From Streptomyces sp. NBC_01244 (GTDB lineage: Bacteria > Actinomycetota > Actinomycetes > Streptomycetales > Streptomycetaceae): a stretch of DNA of 64,000 bases. Both the position numbers and the translations under genes were made by a program. Shown one piece after another: positions 43,096 through 51,967 of the stretch. Positions within the stretch are counted from its first letter, which is position 1, and every line of letters starts with the position of its first letter. Under the pieces are notes generated by a model that saw only the letters and a program-made list of their open reading frames with translations, made no database searches and was not told the origin of the DNA. The DNA lies in assembly GCF_035987325.1 (NCBI RefSeq), contig NZ_CP108488.1, forward strand, positions 7,130,001 through 7,194,000. Direction: 5' to 3'.

Positions 43096-44112
43096 TCAGC
43101 GCACCGGTCCGGCACGAGGTGCGTGCGTGCGTGCAAAGGACAGCGACTCCCGACGGGCCCGCAGCAGCAGAACCTCGCCACCGTCGGGATGGTTCGGGTC
43201 CTCATGGACGGACGCCCACGGCTCCCGCGAGGCGTAGGTGCCCACGGCTGTGAACACCTCGGCGGCCTCCACGAACCGGTGGCCGGCCCACAAGGCGTAC
43301 GCCAGGTGATGCAGGTCGGTCACCGAGCGCGGCGCGGTATCCGGCTGCTTGAACCAGTGGTGGAACGCCTTGACCGTGTATGTGATCGTCGGCTCCTGCG
43401 CCCACTGCCGACGCCACAGCGGATCGGCACGGTGCTGGAGGGACTGCTGCCGGCACTGCTCAACGAGCGCGTACAGCGGCAACAGCAGCAACGGGGAACC
43501 CGCCGGCGACCACGAGGCCACCCATCGGCCGAAGTCGAAGACAGCGGCGAGTGAGGCCGCCGGTGGGACGGGGCGGGCCAGTATGAACTGCAGTACCCGG
43601 TGGTACGCCTCCCGGTTGTACGGGTCGCGCTGGTTGATCCCGTGCAGCAGCCCCCACGGCCCGCTCGGCAGCATCGGCTCTGCCGATACCTCACGGTGCT
43701 CCCGTCGCACCTGGCGTCCATCGATCTGTGCGAGGGCGAGCAAGCAGATCCAGGGCACCGGATCCCGCGGCTCCCGGTGCGCCATCATCAGCGAGCCATG
43801 CCGTGCAGCCTCCTCCAATGCCGCAGCGCTTGCGTGCTGCTGGTGATGGGCGCGCAGGGCTCGCTCCACCGAGACGCGGGCACGCATCACCTGGGCGTCG
43901 TAACTGTTCGGCTCCTCCGTGAGCCACACGCCCATCACGTCGGAGTGGGCAGCGGTGACCGCCAGTACCTGCGTACGCGACGTCCGCAGCCCCCACTGCC
44001 CAGCAGTTGCCGCCAGCAAGTCACGCGCCGGTCTCCACCGGCCGGCCTGCAACTCGACCATGGCCATACCGAGGGCTTCGTCGGTGCCGGCCGGGTGGTA
44101 AACCGGGCGCAT
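43096..44112 (-). CDS. Unknown helical protein
   Basis: This 338-residue soluble protein starts at ATG 44112. Repeating helices (EALGMAMVELQAGRW, ARVSVERALRAHHQQHASAA, YNREAYHRVLQFILARP) suggest a TPR-like or HEAT-like superhelix. No motif for catalysis was seen. It lies between the permease and a small membrane protein on the same strand. Confidence 0.6.
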   Translation of the reverse strand: MRPVYHPAGTDEALGMAMVELQAGRWRPARDLLAATAGQWGLRTSRTQVLAVTAAHSDVMGVWLTEEPNSYDAQVMRARVSVERALRAHHQQHASAAALEEAARHGSLMMAHREPRDPVPWICLLALAQIDGRQVRREHREVSAEPMLPSGPWGLLHGINQRDPYNREAYHRVLQFILARPVPPAASLAAVFDFGRWVASWSPAGSPLLLLPLYALVEQCRQQSLQHRADPLWRRQWAQEPTITYTVKAFHHWFKQPDTAPRSVTDLHHLAYALWAGHRFVEAAEVFTAVGTYASREPWASVHEDPNHPDGGEVLLLRARRESLSFARTHAPRAGPVR

Positions 44113-44311
44113 CAGTGCGCCTCGTGACCGAGGTCGTCGACGGTCGCAGCCGAGGGCCGGGAAAGCGGAAACCTTGTGCTCTCGATCGCGGCACAAGGGT
44201 GCGTCATGCTCTTCTCGGTCATCGAATGCTTCCTCGGCAGAGAGAGGGACGTTGGTGCCGGACAGGATCGCTGCGCGGCCGGAGAGAGCCACCGGACTGC
44301 CAGCGCCCGGT

Positions 44312-44506
44312 CTAGAACTTGATCCCACTGATCAGGCGCGCGACGTTCGTCGCGACCTCGGAGATCGCGGGGGCCATCGAAGAGCTGGCCAGGTAGAACC
44401 CCAGGAGGACGCACACGACGGCGTGCCCGGCTTTCAGTCCGCCCTTCTTGACGAAGAGGATGACGAGGACCGCGAGCAGCACGACAGCGGAGATGCTGAC
44501 CGCCAC
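44312..44506 (-). CDS. Small two-helix membrane protein
   Basis: This 64-residue protein has an N-terminal helix (VSISAVVLLAVLVILFV) and a second hydrophobic segment (HAVVCVLLGFYLASSSMAP), with SGIKF at the C-terminus. The same pattern occurs in small proteins of Streptomyces conjugative elements. GTG 44506 has a GGGGG-rich site upstream. The function is unknown. Confidence 0.65.
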   Translation of the reverse strand: MAVSISAVVLLAVLVILFVKKGGLKAGHAVVCVLLGFYLASSSMAPAISEVATNVARLISGIKF

Positions 44507-44801
44507 GGATGTGTCCCCCTTCCGAACCGTCGGTGATGTGGCTCGTTCCCTGCCCAAGTCCCCCGCAGCGGAGCCCAAGCCCATTCCCGACGACATTGCT
44601 GACGAACCGGTGCGAGAGGTACACAGGACCGGACGAGCTCGTGCTGCGAGTGGTAATCGGCCCTGAACAGAGGCTGATTGAGGCACAAGGCTGACCGGGA
44701 AACGCCCGGTGTGCACATTCCGCTGGTGATATCACTGGGGTGATCTCGGTTTTCGGCGGGCTACGCCGGCGGCTGGCGCACTTTCGCTTGGGGAGGTACG
44801 G

Positions 44802-46316
44802 GTGGCCCAGCAGGCGCTGCGACAGTGCGACGACTGCGGTTGCTGGCTCAGCCAGTACAACCCGGACGGCCTCTGCTCCGCTTGCGCGCGATCTCGCATC
44901 CCTTCCGCCCCCGCGTTACCCGCCGTACCGGAGCGGGTGTGGCAAGACGTAGATATCCGACAGGCCTTTGCAGCCCTTGACTTCGGCAAGGCCAGCCGTT
45001 TGATCAGACAGCGAGGCTCGCTGCGCCAGGAGGACATGGCCCAGCTCACGGGACTGAGCCAGGCGTTCTTGTCCATGCTGGAGTCGGGCAGCCGACGCCT
45101 CACCAACATCGACAAGATCATCGAATTTGTCGCAGGCGTCGGCGCCCCTGCCGAGCTCATCCAGCTCCCGCTCCCACGGTCAGCAGGGAGACCGCTTCAG
45201 CAGCCCTCGGATCAGTCAGCCGGAGATCTCGACCCAACCCTGCCCTGGACCGCGGCCCGTATGGTGGCGGCACTGGACCATGCGGTTGGAGGCGACGTGA
45301 TTGACCGCCGGCAGTTCCTTACGGTGAGCGGCATCGCGCTCACCGCCTTCGTCCACCACTGGAGCACCGCCGAGGCCGAGCCCCTTCAACGCGCCACGGA
45401 AGGAAGCCAGCTCGCCCCGGAACTGCTGGACAACCTGCAGGCGACCACCGACCGCCTGCGCATCATGGATGCCAGCGCCGGCAGCGGCACCCTCACCGAG
45501 CTCGGCGACGCGCACCTCGAACTCCTCAAACGCCTTCTGCAAAAGGCGTCATACACCGAAGACACCGGGCGACGCTTGGCCGCCATCGTCGCCGACACCG
45601 CCACCCAGACCGGCTGGTTCGCCTTCGACTCCGGACGCCACGACCACGCGCAGAGCTACCTGCTCGCCGCACTCCGCGCGGCCAAGGTCGCCGGCGACGA
45701 CCGTCTCGGCGCCGGCGCCTTGTCCTACCTGGCCATCCACGGCTACTCCACCGGACAGCCACGCACTGCGGTCACCGCGGCGCGAGCCGCCCGCGAGAAG
45801 ATCAAGACCTTGGGCACCCCCGCCCTGGAGGCGATGCTGCTGACCCGGCAGGCACGCGGGCACGCCAAGCTAGGCGAACGGCAGGCAGCCCTCATCGCAC
45901 TTGGCGAGGCCGCCGAACTCTGCGCCCGGGGGCGCTCCGAGTTCGACCCCCACTGGCTGTACTGGATCAACGAAGGCGAGATCCACGGCCAGTCCGGCAG
46001 CGCCTATCTCGACCTGGACGATGCGCCCCACGCCGCCGTCAGCTTCACCGAGGCACGCAAGGCCCTCAACCCGGCAGACCAGCGCACCAACGCCCTGTTC
46101 CTCTCCCGTGCAGCGTCCGCCTACCTCCGGAAAGGCGAACTCGAAGCAGGCTGCGCCACGGCACACCAGGCGCTCGACCTTGCCGAACAGCTCCAATCGG
46201 CCCGTCTCAACGAGCACATCGAGGGAATGATCGGCGACCTCGCCCCGGTCCGACGGAGCCCGTACGCTCGGGAGCTGATCGACCGTGCCGCTCTCGTGAC
46301 GGGTGCAAGGAGCTGA
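44802..46316 (+). CDS. XRE regulator with zinc knuckle and TPR-like C-terminal domain
   Basis: This 504-residue protein has an N-terminal CDDCG and CSAC pair (residues 9-30) that may bind zinc. An HTH follows at about residues 65-115 (LRQEDMAQLTGLSQAFLSML) and then a long helical TPR-like region to the end. RRQFLTVSG resembles the twin-arginine-like stretch seen in this class. The stop lies 3 bp before the HAD gene, so they form an operon. Peptide or signal sensing by the TPR part is inferred from family. Confidence 0.82.
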   Translation: MAQQALRQCDDCGCWLSQYNPDGLCSACARSRIPSAPALPAVPERVWQDVDIRQAFAALDFGKASRLIRQRGSLRQEDMAQLTGLSQAFLSMLESGSRRLTNIDKIIEFVAGVGAPAELIQLPLPRSAGRPLQQPSDQSAGDLDPTLPWTAARMVAALDHAVGGDVIDRRQFLTVSGIALTAFVHHWSTAEAEPLQRATEGSQLAPELLDNLQATTDRLRIMDASAGSGTLTELGDAHLELLKRLLQKASYTEDTGRRLAAIVADTATQTGWFAFDSGRHDHAQSYLLAALRAAKVAGDDRLGAGALSYLAIHGYSTGQPRTAVTAARAAREKIKTLGTPALEAMLLTRQARGHAKLGERQAALIALGEAAELCARGRSEFDPHWLYWINEGEIHGQSGSAYLDLDDAPHAAVSFTEARKALNPADQRTNALFLSRAASAYLRKGELEAGCATAHQALDLAEQLQSARLNEHIEGMIGDLAPVRRSPYARELIDRAALVTGARS

Positions 46317-46318
46317 AC

Positions 46319-47053
46319 GTGACCCAGGCCCAGCAGGTCCTCGTGCTGTGGGACATCGACCGTACGCTGCTGTACGTCGGCGACATCGATCGGCAGGTCT
46401 ATCGCGAGACCTTCGCCGAGGTCGTCGGCCGTCCCGCCGAACACCTGCCGGCCCGCGGCACTGGCGTGACCATGCCGCTGGCGATCCGATCGCTCCTGAT
46501 CGACAACGGAGTGCCGGAAGGCGAAGTCGATGGTCTGCTGCCGCGGATGGTGGATCTCCTGCCGGTCCACCTCGCTACACATGCAGAGGACCTGCGTACA
46601 CAGGGCGTCCTCATGCCAGGAGCGGCCGCTGCGCTGCGTGCGGTGCACGATCATCCTGGCTTGATTGCGACCGCCGTGACCGGGAACCTCAAGCCGAACG
46701 CCGTGCTCAAGCTCGCAGCCTTCGACCTTGAAGGTCTCCTCGACACCGAGATCGGCGGCTTCGCCTCCGACGACCACCACCGGCCGGCACTCGTGGCCAT
46801 CGCTCAGAAGCGCGCCCAGGCCAAGTACGGCACGGTCTTCACCCGCTCGAACACAGTGATCATCGGGGACTCGCTGGAGGATGTCCGCACCGGCCTCGAG
46901 GGCGGCGCCCCCGTCATTGGTATCGCATCGGGCAAGACCACGGCCGCCGAACTTACTGAGGCTGGTGCTGACCTCGTACTCGATTCCCTCGCGGACGTGG
47001 CACGGGTTCTGGAGGGCATCGCCGCGCTGACGACGACGAGCGGGCAGCCTTAA
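46319..47053 (+). CDS. HAD-family phosphatase (phosphoglycolate-phosphatase-like)
   Basis: This 244-residue protein has motif I as LWDIDRTLLYV, motif II as TAVTGN, a Lys in the motif III region, and motif IV as IIGDSLEDVRTG. A helical cap lies between motifs I and II. It is coupled to the XRE-TPR regulator by a 2-bp gap. The substrate is unknown. Confidence 0.87.
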   Translation: MTQAQQVLVLWDIDRTLLYVGDIDRQVYRETFAEVVGRPAEHLPARGTGVTMPLAIRSLLIDNGVPEGEVDGLLPRMVDLLPVHLATHAEDLRTQGVLMPGAAAALRAVHDHPGLIATAVTGNLKPNAVLKLAAFDLEGLLDTEIGGFASDDHHRPALVAIAQKRAQAKYGTVFTRSNTVIIGDSLEDVRTGLEGGAPVIGIASGKTTAAELTEAGADLVLDSLADVARVLEGIAALTTTSGQP

Positions 47054-47069
47054 GGTTCTGTCCGGCCAT

Positions 47070-47615
47070 TCATGAAGAAGTTGTCGTCGGGAGGTTCTTC
47101 ATGAGGACGATGCTGTCGTAGTTGGTGACGTCCCACCGCCAAGTGCCGATAGGCGCGTAGCCGCGCCGGCGGTACCAGTCGACGAGGTCTGTTGCCTGTG
47201 AAGAGGTATCGATGACGACCTGTGTCGATCCGAGAGCAGCGATACGTGACTCTGCCAGGGCCAGCAGTCGCTGTCCGAGGCCAGTGCCTCTTTGCGATGG
47301 CTCGACAGCCAGTTGCCAGAACGAGCCCCCTCCTGCGGGCGCCGGGTATCCAGCCGGATTGGTGTGAGGGGCTGACACGGTGACGGTGCCGACCAGTGCG
47401 TTCCCGTTCATCGCGACCCAGCACTCGCCTTTGCTCAGGCGGTGCTGTGTGTCCTGCGGATTTTGGTAGGAGGCGAAGAAGACTCGCCCGGCAGCGGCGT
47501 GGTCTGCGTAGGCGCGATGGAGCAGGAGAGTCAGCTGCTCTACCGAATCATCGTTGCGGAAACGCCTGACTTGCACGGTTGCAGACGGACTCGCTTCCGT
47601 CGAGTTGATGTTCAT
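47070..47615 (-). CDS. GNAT-family N-acetyltransferase
   Basis: This 181-residue protein has FWQLAVEPSQRGTGLGQRLL as motif A and DLVDWYRRRGYAPIGTW as the C-terminal motif. ATG 47615 opens MNINSTEASPSATV. It is convergent with the HAD gene, with a 16-bp gap. No substrate clue. Confidence 0.85.
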   Translation of the reverse strand: MNINSTEASPSATVQVRRFRNDDSVEQLTLLLHRAYADHAAAGRVFFASYQNPQDTQHRLSKGECWVAMNGNALVGTVTVSAPHTNPAGYPAPAGGGSFWQLAVEPSQRGTGLGQRLLALAESRIAALGSTQVVIDTSSQATDLVDWYRRRGYAPIGTWRWDVTNYDSIVLMKNLPTTTSS

Positions 47616-47694
47616 TCGCGCAGTCAAGCGCACTTCTGGGATCTGTCCAGCTCAGTCATCTGACTTTCCTTTGGATCGGGGCGTTGCTCTGGGT

Positions 47695-47965
47695 ATGGGG
47701 CGGGGTGATCTGACGGATGCCGAGCGGGATCAGCGACGGCGATTCTCCCGGTCAGCAACGGGCGTTGAGGCAGGTGGCGGGATCACCGCCCAGGTGATCG
47801 ACGGGATTCTGTACCGAGTCTGGATCGGCGCGCAGTGGCGTGACCTGCTCGAACGGTTCGGTCCGTGGAAGGCCTTCTACGAACGTACCGACTTTGGTCA
47901 GCAGACGAGACATGGGAGCGGCTGCTACAGCAGGTCCAGGCGTGGCATCTACTCGGGACGCGCCC
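47695..47965 (+). pseudogene. IS5-family transposase N-terminal (DUF4096) remnant
   Basis: The frame reads VIDGILYRVWIGAQWRDLLE then RFGPWKAFYER, and shifts near 47885 into LWSADETWERLLQQVQAW. This is the DUF4096 part of an IS5 transposase with a frameshift and a lost C-terminus. Confidence 0.8.
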
Positions 47966-48108
47966 GCCAGGCCGTGGTCGACATGCGCAGTCTGCTGTCC
48001 CCGTACCGGCACCGCGGCATTCCGGCCGTCACCGCCCTGGATGCTCGGGCCGCCCCTACCTTGCCCACGTACATTGACCAGGTCACGATGAGGCACGAGG
48101 GGAAGCTC

Positions 48109-48573
48109 ATGGCGCAGTCGCTGGAGATCAAGCCGATCGGTATCGTAGTCGGAGGCCGCACGGAACCTACGGACGATCACTGGGGCGGTCCTGCGATCAT
48201 CCGACTGGACCCGACCTTTCCGGCCGACGTAGTCAACGGCCTGGAGGGCTTCTCGCATCTGGTCGTCGTGTGGCACTTCCACAAAGCGTCGCCGGCCGAT
48301 GTCGCTCTCCACGCACGCAGCCCCCGTAACAACCCGGCCTGGCCGCCTACCGGAACCTTCGTCCACCGCAACCACCGCCGGCCGAACCAGCTCGCCCAGT
48401 CCTTCCCCCGGCTTGTGAAGGTCGAAGGTCTGGACCTCCACGTCGTAGACCTCGACGCGGTCGAGGGCACGCCTGTCTACGACGTAGCGCCCTACTTCCG
48501 GGAGATGGGACCGCGCGGCGAGGTGCGGGAGCCGAGCTGGCCGGCCGAGATGCTTGCGGACTACTGGGAATGA
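48109..48573 (+). CDS. TrmO/TsaA-like tRNA methyltransferase family protein
   Basis: This 154-residue protein opens with IKPIGIVVGGRTEPTDDHWG, has GLEGFSHLVVVWHFHKA, HRRPNQLAQ and LDAVEGTPVYDVAPYF, the sequence of boxes in the TsaA/TrmO beta-barrel family that methylates t6A37 in tRNA. ATG 48109 follows GAGGGG by about eight bases; ATG 48088 is possible. It is close to, but not coupled with, the SerRS operon. A different substrate is possible since actinobacterial members diverge. Confidence 0.75.
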   Translation: MAQSLEIKPIGIVVGGRTEPTDDHWGGPAIIRLDPTFPADVVNGLEGFSHLVVVWHFHKASPADVALHARSPRNNPAWPPTGTFVHRNHRRPNQLAQSFPRLVKVEGLDLHVVDLDAVEGTPVYDVAPYFREMGPRGEVREPSWPAEMLADYWE

Positions 48574-49211
48574 AGTAGCGAGCGTTGCCGACTTCTGTAG
48601 GGTCCGCGGATTCGCGAGCACTGTCGACGGATCATGAGCACTGTCCGAACGATGCCGCCGGTTCGGCGAGCAATGGACCTCGTGACCTGCGGTTTCTTTG
48701 GGGCGCTCGACCGCGAAGTCCGTACCCGCTGGGCCTGATTGCTCGTGATCCGCCGATGGACACCGCCTCCAGTAGTGCTCGCCACCGCCGCCACCGCAGG
48801 TCAGGAGCTCGCGGCTGCTCACGAAGTCCGCGGACACCTGCAACATTGCGGGGCGTAGGGCGCTAAGTGGGCGCCTTTGGTGCGTGCACTCAGAGGCACA
48901 ATCCACGGAGTGGCCGATTCTCGCCGATGCCATCGCAGAGTGCACGTATGTTCGGGTCCTGAGCTCTGTAACTGCGGATCTACGTAGACGAGTTGTAGTA
49001 ACCTCGCAACGCCTTGCGATGTTTGTCAACAAGTCAAGGATCTCGGTCGACCAGCCCTGCCCGCATCTGCTGTCCTACCAGACAGTTCACGTCGGTCTGG
49101 TGTCTTGCCCCATCTGGTAGGCGGGGTCGAGCCCCTGCCATTTGCTGGTCGAGGTGGCCAGAGAACGTCGAGCTGCGTCACGACAATCGATCTATGAGAG
49201 GCCCGGAAACC
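48574..49211. promoter_or_regulatory. 638-bp leader/promoter region of the SerRS operon with a GC hairpin
   Basis: No convincing gene. At 49120-49139 GGCGGGG and CCCCTGCC can pair around TCGAG (one bulge), a possible leader hairpin 70 bases before the SerRS start. Small open frames on both strands have no recognisable product. No T-box consensus was seen. Confidence 0.4.
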
Positions 49212-50495
49212 ATGCTCAACCTGGAACTGCTCAGGTCAGACCCTGAAGGCGTGAAAGCCGGCCTCCTGAAGCGGATGGACTCAGTGGACTTGAGTCCGAT
49301 CCTGGAGGCGGACCAGTCTCGCCGGGCTCTGGCCATGCGCGTCGAGAAGGCCAGGAGCGAGCTCAAGAAGCAGTCCAAGGCGATCGGGGCCCTCAGGGCA
49401 TCCGGGGCCGACACTGCGGCGCAGCAGGAGTCGACGGCCGGGCTCGCCGACGAGATTTCGCAGCTACAGGCTGAACTCAATCAGGTGGAGCAGTCCCTGC
49501 AGCAGCTGATGATGGAACTGCCCAACATCCCTGATGCGCAGGTTCCCGTCGGCGGCAAGGAGATGAACGAGGTCGTCCACACTTGGGGTGAAGCCCCGGA
49601 GCTCGGTCCTGACGCGCTGGACCACGTGGAGCTCTGTACGCGCCTTGGCCTGGTTGACTTCGCGCGCGGCGTGAAACTGGGGGGATCTGGCCACTGGCTG
49701 TATCGGGGGCAGGGCGCGGCGCTTGAGTGGGCGCTCCTGGACTACTTCTCGCGGGAGCACTACCAGGCCGGATACGAGTTCATGCTCCCGCCGCACCTCC
49801 TGACCGAGGAAAGCGGTTTCGCCGCCGGGCAGTTCCCGAAGTTCTACGACGACGTGTTCCACCTGGTTCCGGACGGCGGAGGGCGCGGATCGTTCCTGCT
49901 GCCCACCTCGGAAACCGCGATTCTGAACACCTATCGGGATGAGATCATCCCCGACTCCAGCCTGCCGATGAAGGTGTTCGCCTACACGCCGTGCTACCGC
50001 AAGGAATCGGGCGGCTACCGCACGGAAGAGCGCGGTACGATTCGCGGTCACCAGTTCAACAAGGTGGAGATGTTCCAGTTCGTTGCACCCGAGGACGCGG
50101 ACGCGGCCTTCGAGGAGATGCTCCGCCGGACGGAGTCGCTGGTCGAAAACTTGGGACTTCACTACCGGACCTCACGACTCGCCTCCCGCGACGTCAGCGC
50201 AACCATGCGCAAAACGTTCGACGTCGAGATCTGGATTCCCAGCCTGGGGACGTATAAGGAAGTGTCCTCGGTCTCCTGGGCGGGTGACTACCAGGCGCGT
50301 CGGGCGAACATCCGCTACCGGCCCAAGGGCGCCAAGGGTACGGCGCTTGTCCACACGCTCAACGCCTCCGGCCTGGCCACCAGTCGCCTGCTGCCCGCGA
50401 TCGTCGAGCAGAACCAGCAGCCCGACGGCTCCATCGTGGTGCCGAAGCCGCTCCGCCACTGGCTCGGCACGGACGTGATCCGGCCGAAGGCCTGA
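49212..50495 (+). CDS. serS: Divergent seryl-tRNA synthetase, plus-strand copy
   Basis: This 427-residue protein opens MLNLELLRSDPEGVKAG and has a long coiled-coil tRNA-binding arm (residues about 35-105). Motif 2 is YRKES...RGHQFNKVE, the serine pocket reads LLPTSET, and motif 3 is LNASGLATSR. The length is normal and all class II motifs are present, so it should be active. Motif 2 differs from typical streptomycete housekeeping SerRS (REAGTYGKDTRG in my memory). It heads an operon with an SHMT-like enzyme and a peptidase in a pathway whose predicted product inhibits SerRS, so a resistant target enzyme is the favoured role. Confidence 0.88.
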   Translation: MLNLELLRSDPEGVKAGLLKRMDSVDLSPILEADQSRRALAMRVEKARSELKKQSKAIGALRASGADTAAQQESTAGLADEISQLQAELNQVEQSLQQLMMELPNIPDAQVPVGGKEMNEVVHTWGEAPELGPDALDHVELCTRLGLVDFARGVKLGGSGHWLYRGQGAALEWALLDYFSREHYQAGYEFMLPPHLLTEESGFAAGQFPKFYDDVFHLVPDGGGRGSFLLPTSETAILNTYRDEIIPDSSLPMKVFAYTPCYRKESGGYRTEERGTIRGHQFNKVEMFQFVAPEDADAAFEEMLRRTESLVENLGLHYRTSRLASRDVSATMRKTFDVEIWIPSLGTYKEVSSVSWAGDYQARRANIRYRPKGAKGTALVHTLNASGLATSRLLPAIVEQNQQPDGSIVVPKPLRHWLGTDVIRPKA

Positions 50496-50643
50496 AAAAT
50501 ATGGCGGTTGAAGCCTAACGGGCTGGTGACCCGATGGCTTGATGCCTCGAGAACGCTGGGTGGTGAGGGGGAATTTCGCTCCTCTCGCCACCCGGAGCCC
50601 GGGAGCCGCTCGGAGCTCGGCCGACACGGAGAGGAGTTCTCTC

Positions 50644-51957
50644 TTGCCCGACAGGTCCATCGTGCAGCTGCTGCACACGCTGGATGCCCACGAAAAACGA
50701 GCCCGCAATTCGCTGAATTTCACGCCCAGCGAGAACACCATGTCGCCGCTGGCCCGGGTACCGCTGGTCCTGGACACGTACTCGCGGTATTTCTTCGACC
50801 ACATGAGCCTGTTCAACGAATGGCTGTTCTTCGGGGGAATCGAAGCAGGTCGGATAGAACTCGACATACTGAAGCCCCTCCTCCAGGAGATGGCCGGCGC
50901 GCAGTTCGTCGACGTCCGGCCGATATCGGGCCTCAACTGCATGACGATTGCCATGGCCGCCCTATGCCCCAGGGGCGGGACGATGCTCACCGTTCCGGAG
51001 GAGAGCGGCGGCCACATGAGTACGACCCATGTGGCGGAGCGCCTGGGCATCCGGACTCTTCCCATCCCCATGGTGGGGACCCATTACGTGGACCTGGTTG
51101 CGCTGGAGGGCCTCCTCGCGCAGTCCCGGCCCGATCTGGTCTATCTCGACCAGTCGAGCCAGCTCTTCCCCGTGGACCCCTACCCGGTGCGGCAGTTGAT
51201 CGATGCGGTGTCGCCGGGCACCGTGCTCCATTTGGACTCCAGCCACACCAACGGCCTCATCCTTGGCGGGGCGTTGCCGAATCCGCTCCAGCGTGGTGCC
51301 CATACGTTCGGCGGGTCCACCCACAAGACGCTCCCGGGGCCGCACAAGGGGTTCCTCGCCACGAACGATGAACGGCTGCGGGACCGGATCGACGCCATCG
51401 CCTATCACTACGTCAGCCACCATCACTTGGGCGCAGTGGTGTCCCTGGCCATCACTCTCCTGGAGCTGCGGGACTGCGACGGCGAGGACTACGCCCATCG
51501 CGTGATGGTCAACGCCCGCCGCTTCGCATCGGCGCTGTGGGGGCGGGGGATTCCCGTGGCGGAACCCGATCTGGGTTTCACCGCGTGCCATCAGGTGTGG
51601 GTCAAGCCGGTTGCCCACACGGATGCCACGAAGACCGCGCGGCTGCTTGAGGAGAATGGGCTCCTCGTCAACAAGCTGACCGGATTGCCTGGTATCCAGG
51701 GACCGGCGTTCCGGCTCTCCCTCGCCGAAGCCACCCGGCTCGGTGCGAAGGAAACCGAAGTAGACCATCTCGCCCGGGTGTTCGCGGACCTGCTGTCCGA
51801 CAACGCGCGGGACCGTAGCGAAGACGTCCTTGAGTTGCGGCAGCGTCTCTGCCGTCCGCGCTACTGCTACGACTACGACGACCTCCAGGCCATGGGTGCG
51901 CCCGCGGACCTGCTGCACCTGTTCAGCACCGTGATCGATACGGTGAGGCACCGTTAG
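50644..51957 (+). CDS. SHMT-like PLP transaldolase (AbmH type)
   Basis: This 437-residue protein starts at a TTG (50644), seven bases after GGAGAGGAG; the longer frame upstream is low quality. It has the SHMT N-terminus LNFTPSENTMSPL and a PLP-lysine box GSTHKTLPGPHKG, so it is fold type I in the serine hydroxymethyltransferase group. In albomycin biosynthesis an enzyme of this kind, AbmH, uses L-threonine to add a glycyl unit to a nucleoside aldehyde. With the neighbours here, that threonine:aldehyde transaldolase role is more likely than folate metabolism. The C-terminal 40 residues (YCYDYDDLQAMGAPADLLHL) form an extension. Confidence 0.85.
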   Translation: MPDRSIVQLLHTLDAHEKRARNSLNFTPSENTMSPLARVPLVLDTYSRYFFDHMSLFNEWLFFGGIEAGRIELDILKPLLQEMAGAQFVDVRPISGLNCMTIAMAALCPRGGTMLTVPEESGGHMSTTHVAERLGIRTLPIPMVGTHYVDLVALEGLLAQSRPDLVYLDQSSQLFPVDPYPVRQLIDAVSPGTVLHLDSSHTNGLILGGALPNPLQRGAHTFGGSTHKTLPGPHKGFLATNDERLRDRIDAIAYHYVSHHHLGAVVSLAITLLELRDCDGEDYAHRVMVNARRFASALWGRGIPVAEPDLGFTACHQVWVKPVAHTDATKTARLLEENGLLVNKLTGLPGIQGPAFRLSLAEATRLGAKETEVDHLARVFADLLSDNARDRSEDVLELRQRLCRPRYCYDYDDLQAMGAPADLLHLFSTVIDTVRHR

Positions 51958-51967
51958 GGAGCACACG

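Noticed and set aside
47752..49032. 426-codon minus-strand ORF across the TrmO-like gene
   Set aside because: No recognisable motif; the plus-strand TrmO-like frame explains the region.
49014..49211. N-terminal extension of the first SerRS
   Set aside because: The family starts at MLNLELL-type sequence and a ribosome site precedes ATG 49212.
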